Shown here: piece after piece, positions 50,893 through 60,900 of the stretch
Layout of the letters: each line of letters begins with the position of its first letter
How positions within the stretch are numbered: position 1 is the first letter of the stretch
Source of the DNA: Streptomyces luteolus
GTDB lineage: Bacteria > Actinomycetota > Actinomycetes > Streptomycetales > Streptomycetaceae
DNA: 64,000 nucleotides
Assembly (NCBI RefSeq): GCF_029968015.1
Contig: NZ_JASCIS010000041.1
Location: 1 to 64,000 of the forward strand
Reading direction: 5' to 3'
Program-made: the position numbers and the translations under genes
The notes under the pieces: model-generated
What the model was told of the DNA's origin: nothing
The model's database searches: none
Seen by the model: the letters and a program-made list of their open reading frames with translations, nothing else

Positions 50893-52422
50893 ATGGCGGC
50901 GCGGAGAACACCCAACGACCGTCTGCGGGAACGCCTGGAGGAGGCCGAGTGGAACGGGGCCGAGCTGGCCAGGGCCGTGAACGCGGCCGGCCGGCAGGCC
51001 GGGGTCCGGGTCTCGTACGACCGGTCCAACGTCTCGCACTGGCTGGCCGGGACACGGCCCAGGCCCTCCGCCCGCGACCTGCTCGTACGCGCCTTCGCGA
51101 AGCGGCTCGGGCGTCTGGTCACCGTGGAGGAGCTGGGGTTCGGAGCGGTCGGCGCGGCGCGCGGCGACATCACGGGTGCGGAGTACGGCCCGGTGTACGG
51201 CGGTGTGGCGTACCGGACCGGGACGTACGGGAGCGATGCGGCGATGCGGCTCGTGCGCGGCGGGGTGCGGGCCGCGGGCGCGCGCCGGATGCCGCTGCAG
51301 CGCGGGCCCGGTGACGCGGCGGACGCGGGCGGACTGGTCGGCTTCGGGAGCGCGGTGGACGCAGGCGGGGCGGGGTGCGCGTGGGGCCGCCCCGGGGCCG
51401 CCCGCCGGGAGCTCGCCGACCTCGTCCTCGAACACCGCGACCCGAGGCAGGTCAAGCGGCTGCGTGAACTGCCCTACCGTGCGCCGGGGTTGCCGGTACC
51501 GGGACCGGTCGGCGCCGGGCGGCCCGGCGAAGGCGGGGGTGCGGACGAGGACGCGTACGGGGACACGGGCGCGGGGACGGAGCCGGAGGCCGGCCCGGTG
51601 GACGAGGCGTACGGCGGGCGGGCGGGGGCCGTGGTCCGCACCGCGCTCGACCTGCTCGAACGCAGCGGGGGCCGGGCGGTGCGGGAACTCGTCGTCGGCG
51701 AGCTCTCCGGCGCCGACCGTGCCGAAGCCGCCCGGCTCTGCCGGATGCTCGGCCGGGCCTGGGCCGACGACCTCGGCCACGGCGCCGCGCAGCGCGCCCT
51801 CGAACTGTCCGCCGCGCTCGCCGCCGAGGCCGGCCGGCCGGTGCTGCGGGCGGCGGCGCTGCGCGACATGAGCGTGCTGGCCCTCGAACTGGGCCGTACG
51901 ACGGAGGCGTTGGCGCTCGCCGAGGCCGCCGTGGACCAGGGCTTCGACGGGGCGGGCGCCGGAACCCGGGCGTTCCTGCTCACCCAGCGCTCGGTCACCC
52001 GCGCGGTGACCGGGGACGGGCCCGGCGCCGTCAAGGACATGGACGGCGCGGAGTACTGGATCGACCGGGGCGACGACGACGAGAACGGCTCGTACTCGCT
52101 CGGGGCGCTGCTCTACCAGGTGGCGCGCATGCACCGGGCCGAGGGCGACCTGCGCCGGTCCGTGTCCGCGCTCGAACTCTCCCTGTCCCTGCGGCGGCCC
52201 ACGGAACAGCGCTCCCGCGCGCTCATCCGGATCGAGCTGGCCCATCAGCGGCTCGGCTCGGGCGACTTCGCGGCCGCCGCCGACGAGATGCGGATGCTGG
52301 TGCCGGGGCACGAGTCGCTGCGCTCGGCGCGGGTGGACGCGGCCCTCGCGTATCTGCGCAACCGCGCGCTCAGCCCGGACCCGGCGCCGCTGCCGAGGAT
52401 CGCCTACCGGGGGCGGTGCTGA
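50893..52422 (+). CDS. HTH/TPR-type putative transcriptional regulator
   Basis: The 509-residue protein follows GAGGAGGGG. The N-terminus has a Cro/XRE-like helix-turn-helix (VSYDRSNVSHWLAGTRPRPS, ARDLLVRAFAKRLGRLVTVE). A Gly-rich linker leads to a helical TPR-like half (AARLCRMLGRAWADDLGHGA, LRDMSVLALELGRTTEALAL, LALAEAAVDQGF, RSALIRIELAHQRLG). Streptomyces encode many such proteins, some of which control differentiation or bind small signals through the TPR part. Ligand and targets are unknown. Confidence 0.8.
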   Translation: MAARRTPNDRLRERLEEAEWNGAELARAVNAAGRQAGVRVSYDRSNVSHWLAGTRPRPSARDLLVRAFAKRLGRLVTVEELGFGAVGAARGDITGAEYGPVYGGVAYRTGTYGSDAAMRLVRGGVRAAGARRMPLQRGPGDAADAGGLVGFGSAVDAGGAGCAWGRPGAARRELADLVLEHRDPRQVKRLRELPYRAPGLPVPGPVGAGRPGEGGGADEDAYGDTGAGTEPEAGPVDEAYGGRAGAVVRTALDLLERSGGRAVRELVVGELSGADRAEAARLCRMLGRAWADDLGHGAAQRALELSAALAAEAGRPVLRAAALRDMSVLALELGRTTEALALAEAAVDQGFDGAGAGTRAFLLTQRSVTRAVTGDGPGAVKDMDGAEYWIDRGDDDENGSYSLGALLYQVARMHRAEGDLRRSVSALELSLSLRRPTEQRSRALIRIELAHQRLGSGDFAAAADEMRMLVPGHESLRSARVDAALAYLRNRALSPDPAPLPRIAYRGRC

Positions 52423-52464
52423 AACTCCCGGGAGGCCGGGCCGGGGTGCGCGTTAGCATCCCGT

Positions 52465-53787
52465 GTGACCAGCGAGACCCAAGCGAACAGCGAGCCCAAG
52501 GACATAGCGGACACCACGGGGGAGTCCGCCGACCCGACCGGCACCGGGCGACCGAAGCGGCGGGTCCTCGCGGACCTCACGCCGCTGCGGACCTCCGCCG
52601 ACTACCGGCGGATCTGGATCGGCAGCACCGTCTCCTGGCTGGGCCAGGCCATGACCGCCCTCGCGATCTCGCTCCAGGTGTACGACCTCACCCACTCCAG
52701 CCTCGCCGTCGGCCTGGTCGGCCTCTTCTCGCTCGTACCGCTCGTCGTCTTCGGCCTGTACGGCGGGGCCATCGCCGACACCGTGGACCGTCGCAAGCTC
52801 GGCCTCGGCAGCGCGGCCGGGCTCTGCCTGCTCAGCTTCCTGCTCGCGGGCGCGGCCCTCGCCGGGTTCCACGAGCTGTGGCTGCTCTACTCGATCGTCG
52901 CGCTGCAGGCGGTGTGCGTGGCGCTCAACCTGCCCGCCCGCTCGTCGATGATCCCCCGGCTCCTGCCGCCCGAGCAGCTGCCCGCCGCCAACGCCCTCAA
53001 CACGATGACGAGCACGTCCGGCACCATGTTCGGGCCGATGCTCGGCGGACTCGTCGTCGGGTTCTGGGGCTACCAGGCCGCGTATCTGATCGACGCCGTC
53101 GCGTTCAGCGTCGCCCTGTACGCGATGTGGCGGCTGCCGTCGATGAAGCCGGACCGGGGGGCGGGCGCCACCAAGCGCGCCTCCGTCGTGGACGGGCTGC
53201 GGTTCCTCGCGACCCGGCCCAACGTGCGGATGACGTTCTTCACCGACATGTGCGCCATGGTCCTCGCCCACCCGCGCGCCCTGTTCCCGGCCGTGGCCGT
53301 GCTGTGGTTCGGCGGTGACGCGCGCACCACCGGTCTCCTGGTCGCCGCGCCCGCCGTGGGCGCGCTGCTCGGCGCGGTGTTCTCCGGATGGCAGGGCCGG
53401 ATCCGGCGGCACGGGCTCGCGATCCTGCTCGCGGTGGCCTCGTGGGGCGTGGCGATCGCCGTCTTCGGCCTCACCCGGAACCTGTGGCTCGGCATGTTCT
53501 TCCTCGCCGTCGCCGGGTTCTCGGACTCGGTGTCCATGGTCTTCCGGTCGACGATGCTGCAGGCCGCCACACCCGACGAGATGCGGGGGCGGCTCCAGGG
53601 CGTGTTCATCGTGGTGGTCGCGGGCGGGCCGCGGCTCGGGGACTTCCTCGCTGGGGCGGTGGCTGATCTGACCTCGCCGCAACTTGCGGTTACCGGGGGT
53701 GGGGTGGCGTGTGCGGTCGCGGTGGGGGTGCTGGCGCTTAGGTGGCGGGGGTTTGCTCGGTACGATGCGCGGTCGCCGCGGCCGTAA
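52465..53787 (+). CDS. MFS transporter, EntS/exporter type
   Basis: The GTG at 52465 gives 440 residues with an Asp/Thr-rich cytosolic N-terminus of about 40 residues and then 12 membrane segments. Family signs are YRRIWIGSTVSWLGQAMTAL at helix 1 and the loop 2-3 motif GGAIADTVDRRKLGLG. Helix 10-11 contains DSVSMVFRSTMLQAATPDEM, followed by RGRLQGVFIVVVAGG, typical of enterobactin-exporter-like proteins. It probably exports a small molecule by proton exchange. The substrate is unknown and no biosynthetic cluster is adjacent. Confidence 0.88.
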   Translation: MTSETQANSEPKDIADTTGESADPTGTGRPKRRVLADLTPLRTSADYRRIWIGSTVSWLGQAMTALAISLQVYDLTHSSLAVGLVGLFSLVPLVVFGLYGGAIADTVDRRKLGLGSAAGLCLLSFLLAGAALAGFHELWLLYSIVALQAVCVALNLPARSSMIPRLLPPEQLPAANALNTMTSTSGTMFGPMLGGLVVGFWGYQAAYLIDAVAFSVALYAMWRLPSMKPDRGAGATKRASVVDGLRFLATRPNVRMTFFTDMCAMVLAHPRALFPAVAVLWFGGDARTTGLLVAAPAVGALLGAVFSGWQGRIRRHGLAILLAVASWGVAIAVFGLTRNLWLGMFFLAVAGFSDSVSMVFRSTMLQAATPDEMRGRLQGVFIVVVAGGPRLGDFLAGAVADLTSPQLAVTGGGVACAVAVGVLALRWRGFARYDARSPRP

Positions 53788-53873
53788 GTGTGCGGCTCGG
53801 GGGTGCCGCCCCCGGTCCCCCTTCGGGGCTGCGCCCCGGGGCCCCGCTTTGAGGTCGTTCTTCGGCTCTCCCG

Positions 53874-54066
53874 CCGTCGTGGCTGGTCGCGCAGTTCCCC
53901 GCGCCCCTGTCGGGGCCGTGCTGCCCCGGGCCGTCGTTTGGCTGCCGCGCCGTCGTGGCTGGTTGCGCAGTTCCCCGCGCCCCTATCGGGGCTGCCGCCC
54001 CGGTGCGTCGTTCGGCTTTCCCGCCGTCGTGGCTGGTTGCGCAGTTCCCCGCGCCCCTAACGGGGC
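53874..54066 (+). repeat. Three copies of a 43-bp repeat with inverted GCCCCT/CGGGGC end
   Basis: Copies at 53874-53916, 53950-53992 and 54024-54066 share the core CCGTCGTGGCTGGT and GCGCAGTTCCCCGCGCCCCT, with one or two differences each. Spacing is 76 and 74 bp. GCCCC near the end pairs with the terminal GGGGC, forming a small hairpin in each copy. Repeats of this type are scattered between Streptomyces genes. They fill most of the 481-bp gap between the MFS gene and the protease; no gene was seen there. Confidence 0.85.
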
Positions 54067-54268
54067 CCCTGCAGCCCCTCCGGCGGGTGATGGGGAGGGC
54101 CCGGGGCGTACGTACGGGGACTTACCCCGCGATTCGGCTGGCAGGAAGGTGCCATGGCGGATTTCCGCCCGGTTTTGTCAACTGCCGTGCGGCGCGCGGC
54201 TGTTGAGACTCTTCGCAGTACCCGGGCGCCATCCCCGCCCGGGACGGTTGAGGAGAGGGCGACCCACC

Positions 54269-57200
54269 ATGACCAGAGCCGCACCTTCCCGTCGCAGACC
54301 CAGGCTGCTCGTCGCCGGGCTGGCGCTCGCGCTGCTGCCCGCGGGCCAGGCGAGCGCCGCCGGGGCCGAGGCGGGGACACCCCCGCAGCAACGGACGCAG
54401 GCGGCCGCCGCGGCCCGTACCGTCACCCTCGTCACCGGCGACCAGGTGACCGTCACCGACCTCGGGGGCGGCAGGAAGGCCGTCGCCGTGGAGCGGCCGC
54501 GGGGCGCGACCGGGGCCGTCCGTACGCAGACCTCGAAGAGCGGGCGCATCAGCGTCGTACCCGACGAGGCCGCCCCGCATCTGCGCGCCGGCCGCCTCGA
54601 CCCGCGGCTCTTCGACGTCACCGGACTGATGGACCAGGGGCTGACCGGCCAAGCAGGGCTGCCGCTCATCGTGACCTACGGCAAGGAAGCCCGTACGGCC
54701 GCGGTGCCGAAGGGGACCGACAAGGTGCGCGCGCTGCCGAGCGTCGACGGCGTGGCCGTGCAGGCCGAGCGGAACGCCGAGTTCTGGCGGGCGCTCACCG
54801 CAGGCGAACGTGGCTTCACGGCCGGCGTGCGCAAGGTCTGGCTGGACGGCCGCGTCGAGGCCGAACTCGCCGAGTCCAACGCCCAGATCGGCTCGCCGGA
54901 GGCCTGGCAGGCGGGCATCACCGGCAAGGGCGTGAAGGTCGCCGTCCTGGACACCGGCGTCGACGACGGGCACCCGGACCTCGTGGGGCGGATCGCCGCG
55001 TCGGAGAGTTTCATCGAGGGCCAGGAGGTCGCCGACAAGGACGGCCACGGCACCCATGTCACCTCCACCGTCGGCGGCAGCGGCGCGGGCAGCGACGGCA
55101 AGGAGAAGGGCGTCGCGCCCGGCGCGGAGCTCGCCGTCGGCAAGGTGCTCAGCGACGAGGGTTCCGGCACCGAGTCGCAGATCATCGCCGGGATGGAGTG
55201 GGCCGCGAAGGACGTGGACGCCAAGATCGTGTCCATGAGCCTCGGTTCGCGGGAGCCCAGCGACGGCACCGACCCGATGGCGCAGGCCGTGAACACCCTC
55301 ACCGAGGAGACCGGCGCCCTCTTCGTCGTCGCCGCGGGCAACTCCGGCGCCCCCGGCTCCATCGGCTCGCCCGGCGCCGCCGACTCCGCCCTCACCGTGG
55401 GCGCCGTCGACGCGGACGACCGGGCCGCGGACTTCACCAGCAGGGGCCCCCGCCACGGCGACCAGGCACTCAAGCCCGACCTGTCCGCACCGGGCGTGCG
55501 GATCCTCGCCGCCCGCTCCCAACTCGCCGAGGGCAGCGGCCTCTACACCTCGATGAGCGGTACGTCGATGGCCACCCCGCACATCGCGGGCGTCGCGGCC
55601 CTGCTCGCCGAGAAGCACCCCGACTGGACCGGTCAGCAGCTGAAGGACGCGCTGATGTCCAGCGCGAAGACCCTGCCCGACTCGCCGTACGACCTGGGCG
55701 CCGGACGGGTCGACGTGCCCGCCGCGATCGGCGCGCACATCACCGCCACCGGCAGCGCCGACCTGGGCTTCCACAGCTGGCCGTACGACGCGAACAAGCC
55801 GGTGACGAGGACCCTCACGTACGCCAACTCCTCTGACGAGGACGTGGAGTTGAAGCTGTCCGCGCAGGGCGCCCCGGACGGGGTGGTCAGCCTCGCCGAT
55901 CCGACGCTGACCGTGCCCGCGCACTCCACCGCGCGGACCACCGTCACCGGCGACGGCACGAAGGCGGCGGTCGGCACCACCGGCGGCCGGATCGTCGCCG
56001 AGGCCGCCGGGAAGCAGGTCGCGCACACCGCGTTCGGGCTGGTCAAGGAGGAGGAGCGGTACACGCTCACCGTCCACGTCAAGGACCGCGACGGCGCCCC
56101 GGCCGCCACCTGGCTCAACCTGCTGCGGCTCGCCGAGGGCGCCGAACCCGTCCAGGAGTTCGTCGGCGACTCCGGCACCGTGCGGCTGCGCCTGAAGCCC
56201 GGCACGTACTCCCTGAACACCTTCCTCGACGTACGCGGCGCCCACGGAGAGGACTCGCTCGGCCTCGGCTTCCTCGCCGAGCCCGAGGTGAAGCTCGACC
56301 GGAACCGTGAAGTCACCCTGGACGGACGCGAGTTGCGCCAGGTCGACGCCCGCGTGGACCGGCGCACCGAGACCCGGCAGCTCGTCATGGAGTACACGCA
56401 CGAGGCGGCCGGTACCGGCTTTGGCGGCGTCGTGCAGCTCCCGATGACGTACGACTCGGTCTTCGCCGCTCCCACCGGGAAGGTCGACGCGGGCACCTTC
56501 GAGTACCGCACCGTGTGGCGGCTCGGGAAGCCGCTGCTCTCCGTCGAGGCGGGCGGCAAGCGGCTCCGCGAGGTCACCGCGCAGCCCGGTTCGACGCTCC
56601 CCGACGGCGTGTCGCGCCTCGCCGTCGTCGACGCGGGCGACGGCGCACCGGCCGCGTACGAGGGCAAGGACGTGCGCGGCAAGGCCGCCGTCGTCCGCGC
56701 CGACGGGTCGGTGGAGCCCGAGCGGCTGGCGCAGGCCGCGCAGGACGCGGGCGCGAAGGCGCTGTTCGTCACGGACGGCGCGCCCGGCCGCCTGATGGGC
56801 TGGTTCGGCACCGCGGCGGGCGAGGACCGCGCCCTGACCGTCGGCACGGTCGACGCGGCGGACGGCGCCCGGCTCCGCGCGGCCGCGCACGACGGCCGCC
56901 GCGTCACCGTCGACGGCACCCGCAACACGCCGTACGTCTACGACCTCTCGGAGGGGCACCCCGGGGGCGTCCCGGACGAGGACCTGACGTACCGGCCGGG
57001 AAAGCGCGAACTGGCCCGTATCCAGAGCGAGTTCCACGCGGCGAAGCCCGCGCCCGGCGGGGAGTTCCGCTACTCCATCAGCGAGAACTTTCCCATCGGC
57101 TTCGGCTTCCCCGAGAAGATCGACTTCCCGGCCGAGCGCACGGACTACGTCTCCACCGGGCCGGGCCAGCGCTGGCACGAGTCGGTCACCAACGGTCCCG

Positions 57201-57955
57201 GCACCATCGAGCAGCGCTCGGGCACACCCACGTACGAGGGCGGCAGCCGCACCGAGCTCGACTGGTTCAAGCCGGTCCTGCACCCGTGGCTCGGCACCGG
57301 CCTCGGCTGGGGCCAACAGCGCAACGGCAACGACCTCCGCTTCAACGTCCCCGGCTGGGGCGACTCGGGCCCGGACCACACGGGCTTCGGGGACGTGTGG
57401 GACGAGTCGTCCGGCCTTACGCAGCAGACGAAGGTGTACGTGGACGGGGAACTGGTCGACGAGGCCACCAGCTCCGGCGCGTACGCCTGGGACGTGGCCC
57501 CGCACGAGCAGGAGTTCAGGGTCGTCACGGACACCACCAGTGACCCGGACCGCTGGCGCCTCGCGACGAAGGGTCACGCCGAGTGGACCTTCCGCTCCTC
57601 GGAGACCCCCTCGGACCGCTACACGTTCCTGCCGATGCTCAACCTCGGCTTCGACGTGGAGACGGATCTGAGGGGCGATGTCCGTGGCGGCGGCCGGGTT
57701 CCTGTGGGGCTGTTCGCGGAGTACGTGAAGGGTGCGGAGGACACGGGGCGGATCGTCCGGGGATCGCTTGAGGTGTCGTACGACGACGGGGTGAGCTGGT
57801 CGCGCGTCGACCTGCGCGAGGGATCGGGTGCTTCCTGGAAGGGGGTGCTGCGGGTTCCGCGTGACGCCCAGTTCATCTCGCTGCGGGCCTCTGCCGAGGA
57901 CGACCGGGGCGGGGCTGTGAAGCAGGAGATCGTTCGGGGGGTGGGGGTCAAGTAG
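54269..57955 (+). CDS. Large secreted subtilisin-family (S8) serine protease
   Basis: The ATG at 54269 follows GAGGAGAGGG and gives 1228 residues. Order: signal peptide (LLVAGLALALLPAGQASA), propeptide, catalytic domain with Asp 228 (VLDTGVDDGHPD), His 260 (DGHGTHV), oxyanion Asn (VAAGNSGAPG) and Ser 433 (SGTSMATPHIAG). A beta-sandwich region and a C-terminal extension of some 700 residues follow, including a PA-like insert (KGKDVRGKAAVV-type region near residue 800). It is a secreted endopeptidase of the kind common in Streptomyces (about 1100-1250 residues). A longer open frame to the left runs through the repeats and is not coding. Confidence 0.92.
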   Translation: MTRAAPSRRRPRLLVAGLALALLPAGQASAAGAEAGTPPQQRTQAAAAARTVTLVTGDQVTVTDLGGGRKAVAVERPRGATGAVRTQTSKSGRISVVPDEAAPHLRAGRLDPRLFDVTGLMDQGLTGQAGLPLIVTYGKEARTAAVPKGTDKVRALPSVDGVAVQAERNAEFWRALTAGERGFTAGVRKVWLDGRVEAELAESNAQIGSPEAWQAGITGKGVKVAVLDTGVDDGHPDLVGRIAASESFIEGQEVADKDGHGTHVTSTVGGSGAGSDGKEKGVAPGAELAVGKVLSDEGSGTESQIIAGMEWAAKDVDAKIVSMSLGSREPSDGTDPMAQAVNTLTEETGALFVVAAGNSGAPGSIGSPGAADSALTVGAVDADDRAADFTSRGPRHGDQALKPDLSAPGVRILAARSQLAEGSGLYTSMSGTSMATPHIAGVAALLAEKHPDWTGQQLKDALMSSAKTLPDSPYDLGAGRVDVPAAIGAHITATGSADLGFHSWPYDANKPVTRTLTYANSSDEDVELKLSAQGAPDGVVSLADPTLTVPAHSTARTTVTGDGTKAAVGTTGGRIVAEAAGKQVAHTAFGLVKEEERYTLTVHVKDRDGAPAATWLNLLRLAEGAEPVQEFVGDSGTVRLRLKPGTYSLNTFLDVRGAHGEDSLGLGFLAEPEVKLDRNREVTLDGRELRQVDARVDRRTETRQLVMEYTHEAAGTGFGGVVQLPMTYDSVFAAPTGKVDAGTFEYRTVWRLGKPLLSVEAGGKRLREVTAQPGSTLPDGVSRLAVVDAGDGAPAAYEGKDVRGKAAVVRADGSVEPERLAQAAQDAGAKALFVTDGAPGRLMGWFGTAAGEDRALTVGTVDAADGARLRAAAHDGRRVTVDGTRNTPYVYDLSEGHPGGVPDEDLTYRPGKRELARIQSEFHAAKPAPGGEFRYSISENFPIGFGFPEKIDFPAERTDYVSTGPGQRWHESVTNGPGTIEQRSGTPTYEGGSRTELDWFKPVLHPWLGTGLGWGQQRNGNDLRFNVPGWGDSGPDHTGFGDVWDESSGLTQQTKVYVDGELVDEATSSGAYAWDVAPHEQEFRVVTDTTSDPDRWRLATKGHAEWTFRSSETPSDRYTFLPMLNLGFDVETDLRGDVRGGGRVPVGLFAEYVKGAEDTGRIVRGSLEVSYDDGVSWSRVDLREGSGASWKGVLRVPRDAQFISLRASAEDDRGGAVKQEIVRGVGVK

Positions 57956-57982
57956 CCCTGGACGGGCGGGGTTTCGTCAGGG

Positions 57983-60900
57983 TCACTCCTGGCGGAGCCC
58001 CGCCGTCAGGTCGTCCAGGTTCTCGACGATCAACTCGCAGCCCAGGTCGCGCAGCCTGCGGAGGACCGTCCGGTCGTACGCGTAGCCGATGACGGGGAGG
58101 CCGATCGCTCGGGCGGCTTCGTGCTCGGCGGGGGAGGAGGAGATCAGCACGGCGTGCTCGGGCGGTACGTCCCCGAGGGCGCGGCGCAGCCGGTCGGGGT
58201 CGGGCATGAGCTTGCTCAGGTCGTCGGTGCGGCCGAAAACGCGGTCGCGAAGTTGCAGGGAGCGGCGCGTCAGCCAGAGGCGCATGGCTTCCGTCGAGGT
58301 GTCGGAGACGATGCGGACGCTCCGGGCCGAGTCGAGCAGCTCGCGCAGCAGCCGATCGCCTGCGGGATTGGGGCGCGCCGATGCTCTCCCCTCGATCGTG
58401 TCGAGACGCCGTCGCAGATCGGGGCCGACCGGATGCCCGGCGTACGTACGCAGGACGTCCAGCGGGTGCACGCCGACCTCTGCGAGCCGGGACGCGACCG
58501 GGTCCCCGCGCAACACCTCGTCCACGTCCCGTAGTTCGGTGATCAGCCGGGTCAGCTCCTGGGCAGCGGTTGCGGCGGACGTGCGCGAGTACAGCCGGGC
58601 CAGGGGGCCTTCGAAGCCGATCAGGACGGTGGTTGCGCCCTCCAGCGGGTTCTCGACCGAGCGCGGGCCGGGCCGCCCGGTCAGGCTGAGGATGCCGTGC
58701 TGGGCGGTGACGCGGGGCGACCTGGGTGAGCGCAGTTCCTTGCGGAGTTGGTGGAGCGCGGCCGCCGTGGCATCGGGAGCGTGCCGGCGGGTGATACGGG
58801 AGGCGGCGTCCCGGAAGGCCGCCGTCAACTCCTCGGTCTCACGGCCGTCGGGGTACTGCGGACCGGGGAAGCCCCAGGTGAACTCGACTTGCGCGGTGAA
58901 CGGCCAGGCCGCGTCCGAGCTGGGCCAGGTGAAGGTGTGCCGCTCGCGGCGAGTGGCGTGTTCGGGGGCGCGCCAGGTGCAGTACCAGACCCGGGAGCGG
59001 GCGGCGCGGCTCGACATGAGCCGCCGGAAGAGCCCCACGTCCGCGAGCCCGGCCTGTACGACGAGGCGGTCGTACAACTCGGGGGAGAGGCCGAGCGCGA
59101 GGGGCTCTGCTATCTGCTCCTCCCAGTCCTCGCGCACGTCCTCGGCCCGCACGCCGAGCAGGGCACGGAGGCGCGGGGTACCGGGGATGCGGCGGTGCAC
59201 GGTGCCGAGGGTGCGGAGGGCCAGGTCGAGCAGGTAGTGGTGGGGTTCGACGGCCTTGACGCTCAGCTCGAAGCCGCCTGCCGCCGGGAGCAGTGCGACG
59301 CGCCCGCCGGGACGGTTGTCCTGCAGCACCTGCTTGAGTTCTTCCTCAAGGGCCTGGAGCGCCTGGGCGTCCTCAGGGGGTGCGGTGAACCCCACGAGCA
59401 GCCTTGCCTCGGTGGGGCCGGAGGACGCCTGCATCTCCCGGGCGAGGCGCCGGATCGCCGGGTCCTCCTCGGTGGGTGAGGCCAGCTGGTTCCGGTACTC
59501 CTGGTACGTGGCGAGGGCGGCGTCCCGGCGCCCCAGACTGCGCAGGGCGACCATGCGCAGCCGTACGGCCTCCGGGTGGGCGGGGTGGCGCAGCAGCAGG
59601 CCATGCAGGTCGTCGGCGGCACGCTGGAACTGGCCGTCGGCGTGGTGGAGTTCGGCCCGGGTGAGGCGGAGCGACAGCGGCAGCTCGCCGAGGCGGGCGC
59701 GTGCTGCGGCGGCACGCGCGCCGGGTACTCCGGGAAGCGGCTCCCCGTCCATGAGGCCGAGGGCCACCTCCACCAGGCGCAGAGCTTCGGAGGTGCGGTT
59801 CTGCTCGCGGGCGAGGCGTGCCTCCTCGGTCAGTTGCTCCACGCGCAGGACGTCCGTGGTGTCACCGTCCAGGAGACGGAGGACCGGCAGGCCGTCCTCG
59901 CTCGCTCCCACCACGTCGGAGCCCAGCTCGTCCCGTACGAACTCCACGGCGTCGCGCAACTCTCCCTCCAACGCGACAGGCTCCTCGCAGTTGAGGACCA
60001 GCGCGGAGAAGACGGCGCTCTCCGGAGAGCCCGGGAGGCCGACGGGCGTCACCCGCCGGTCCTCCTGGTATCGAGGTGGGCCGAAGAGGCGATAGAGCCT
60101 CCCGGGGCGCACGGAGCGGAGGCTCAGGTACGCGAGGTGGTGAGCCGCCGAACTCGCCTCGCCGAGCTCGCCGAACCGCAACTGGTTGACGAGGTCGACA
60201 AGCGCGGCGCGCCACGTGACCGGCAACGAGACCAGGTCCTCCGCCCGTAGCGGAGTATCCGAGGGTGCGACGCCCGTCGCCATCGCCTGGACGTGCTCGC
60301 CGAGTTTGACCAGGTCGTCCCTCAGGGCCATGTCCCGGTCGAGTGCGAAGCCGCAGAGCGCCAGACGGCCGTCGTCCGTGATCAGCACATGGGAGGCGAT
60401 GAGGTCACCATGAGTCAGGTCCGCCGAGTGCAACTCATTTACAGCGCTGGCGAGTTGGGCGATGGAAGACAGAACTCGCGTCAGCGGCAGCCCCTCCGTA
60501 TCGCCCTCCGTATCGCCCTCCGTATCGCCCTCCGAATCGCCCTCCGCGAGCAGCTCCCGCAGGCTCACCCCCTCCACCCGCTCCGTGACCAGGAACGCCC
60601 CCTGGTCCGTGGTGCCCCGGTCGAGGACCCGTACGACGTTGTCGTGGCGGAGGGCGGCCAGCCGGTCGGCGGTGTGGGCGAAGACCGGGGCCCCCGCATC
60701 CACCCCCGGAAAGTGCTGGATCACCACCTCCTCCCCGCTCTCCTGATGCCGAGCCCGCCACATGGCTCCGCTCAATCCGAGCGGACCCAGCGGCCGGTAC
60801 GGCCACGGCAGGCGGGCCGGCCAGATCTGGCCGAGGCCCGACTCCAGGTCGCCCATGAGCTGCCGGAACGGCAAGGGGAGTTCGACGTCGGAGTCCCAGC

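Noticed and set aside
53874..54066. CRISPR array from three regularly spaced repeats
   Set aside because: Connecting sequences are themselves similar, GC-rich and Streptomyces-like, there are no cas genes, and the repeats are of the dispersed intergenic type.
53684..54268. Upstream extension of the subtilisin reading frame
   Set aside because: The extension passes through the 43-bp repeats and gives Pro/Arg text. The ATG at 54269 has a ribosome-binding site and a normal signal peptide.
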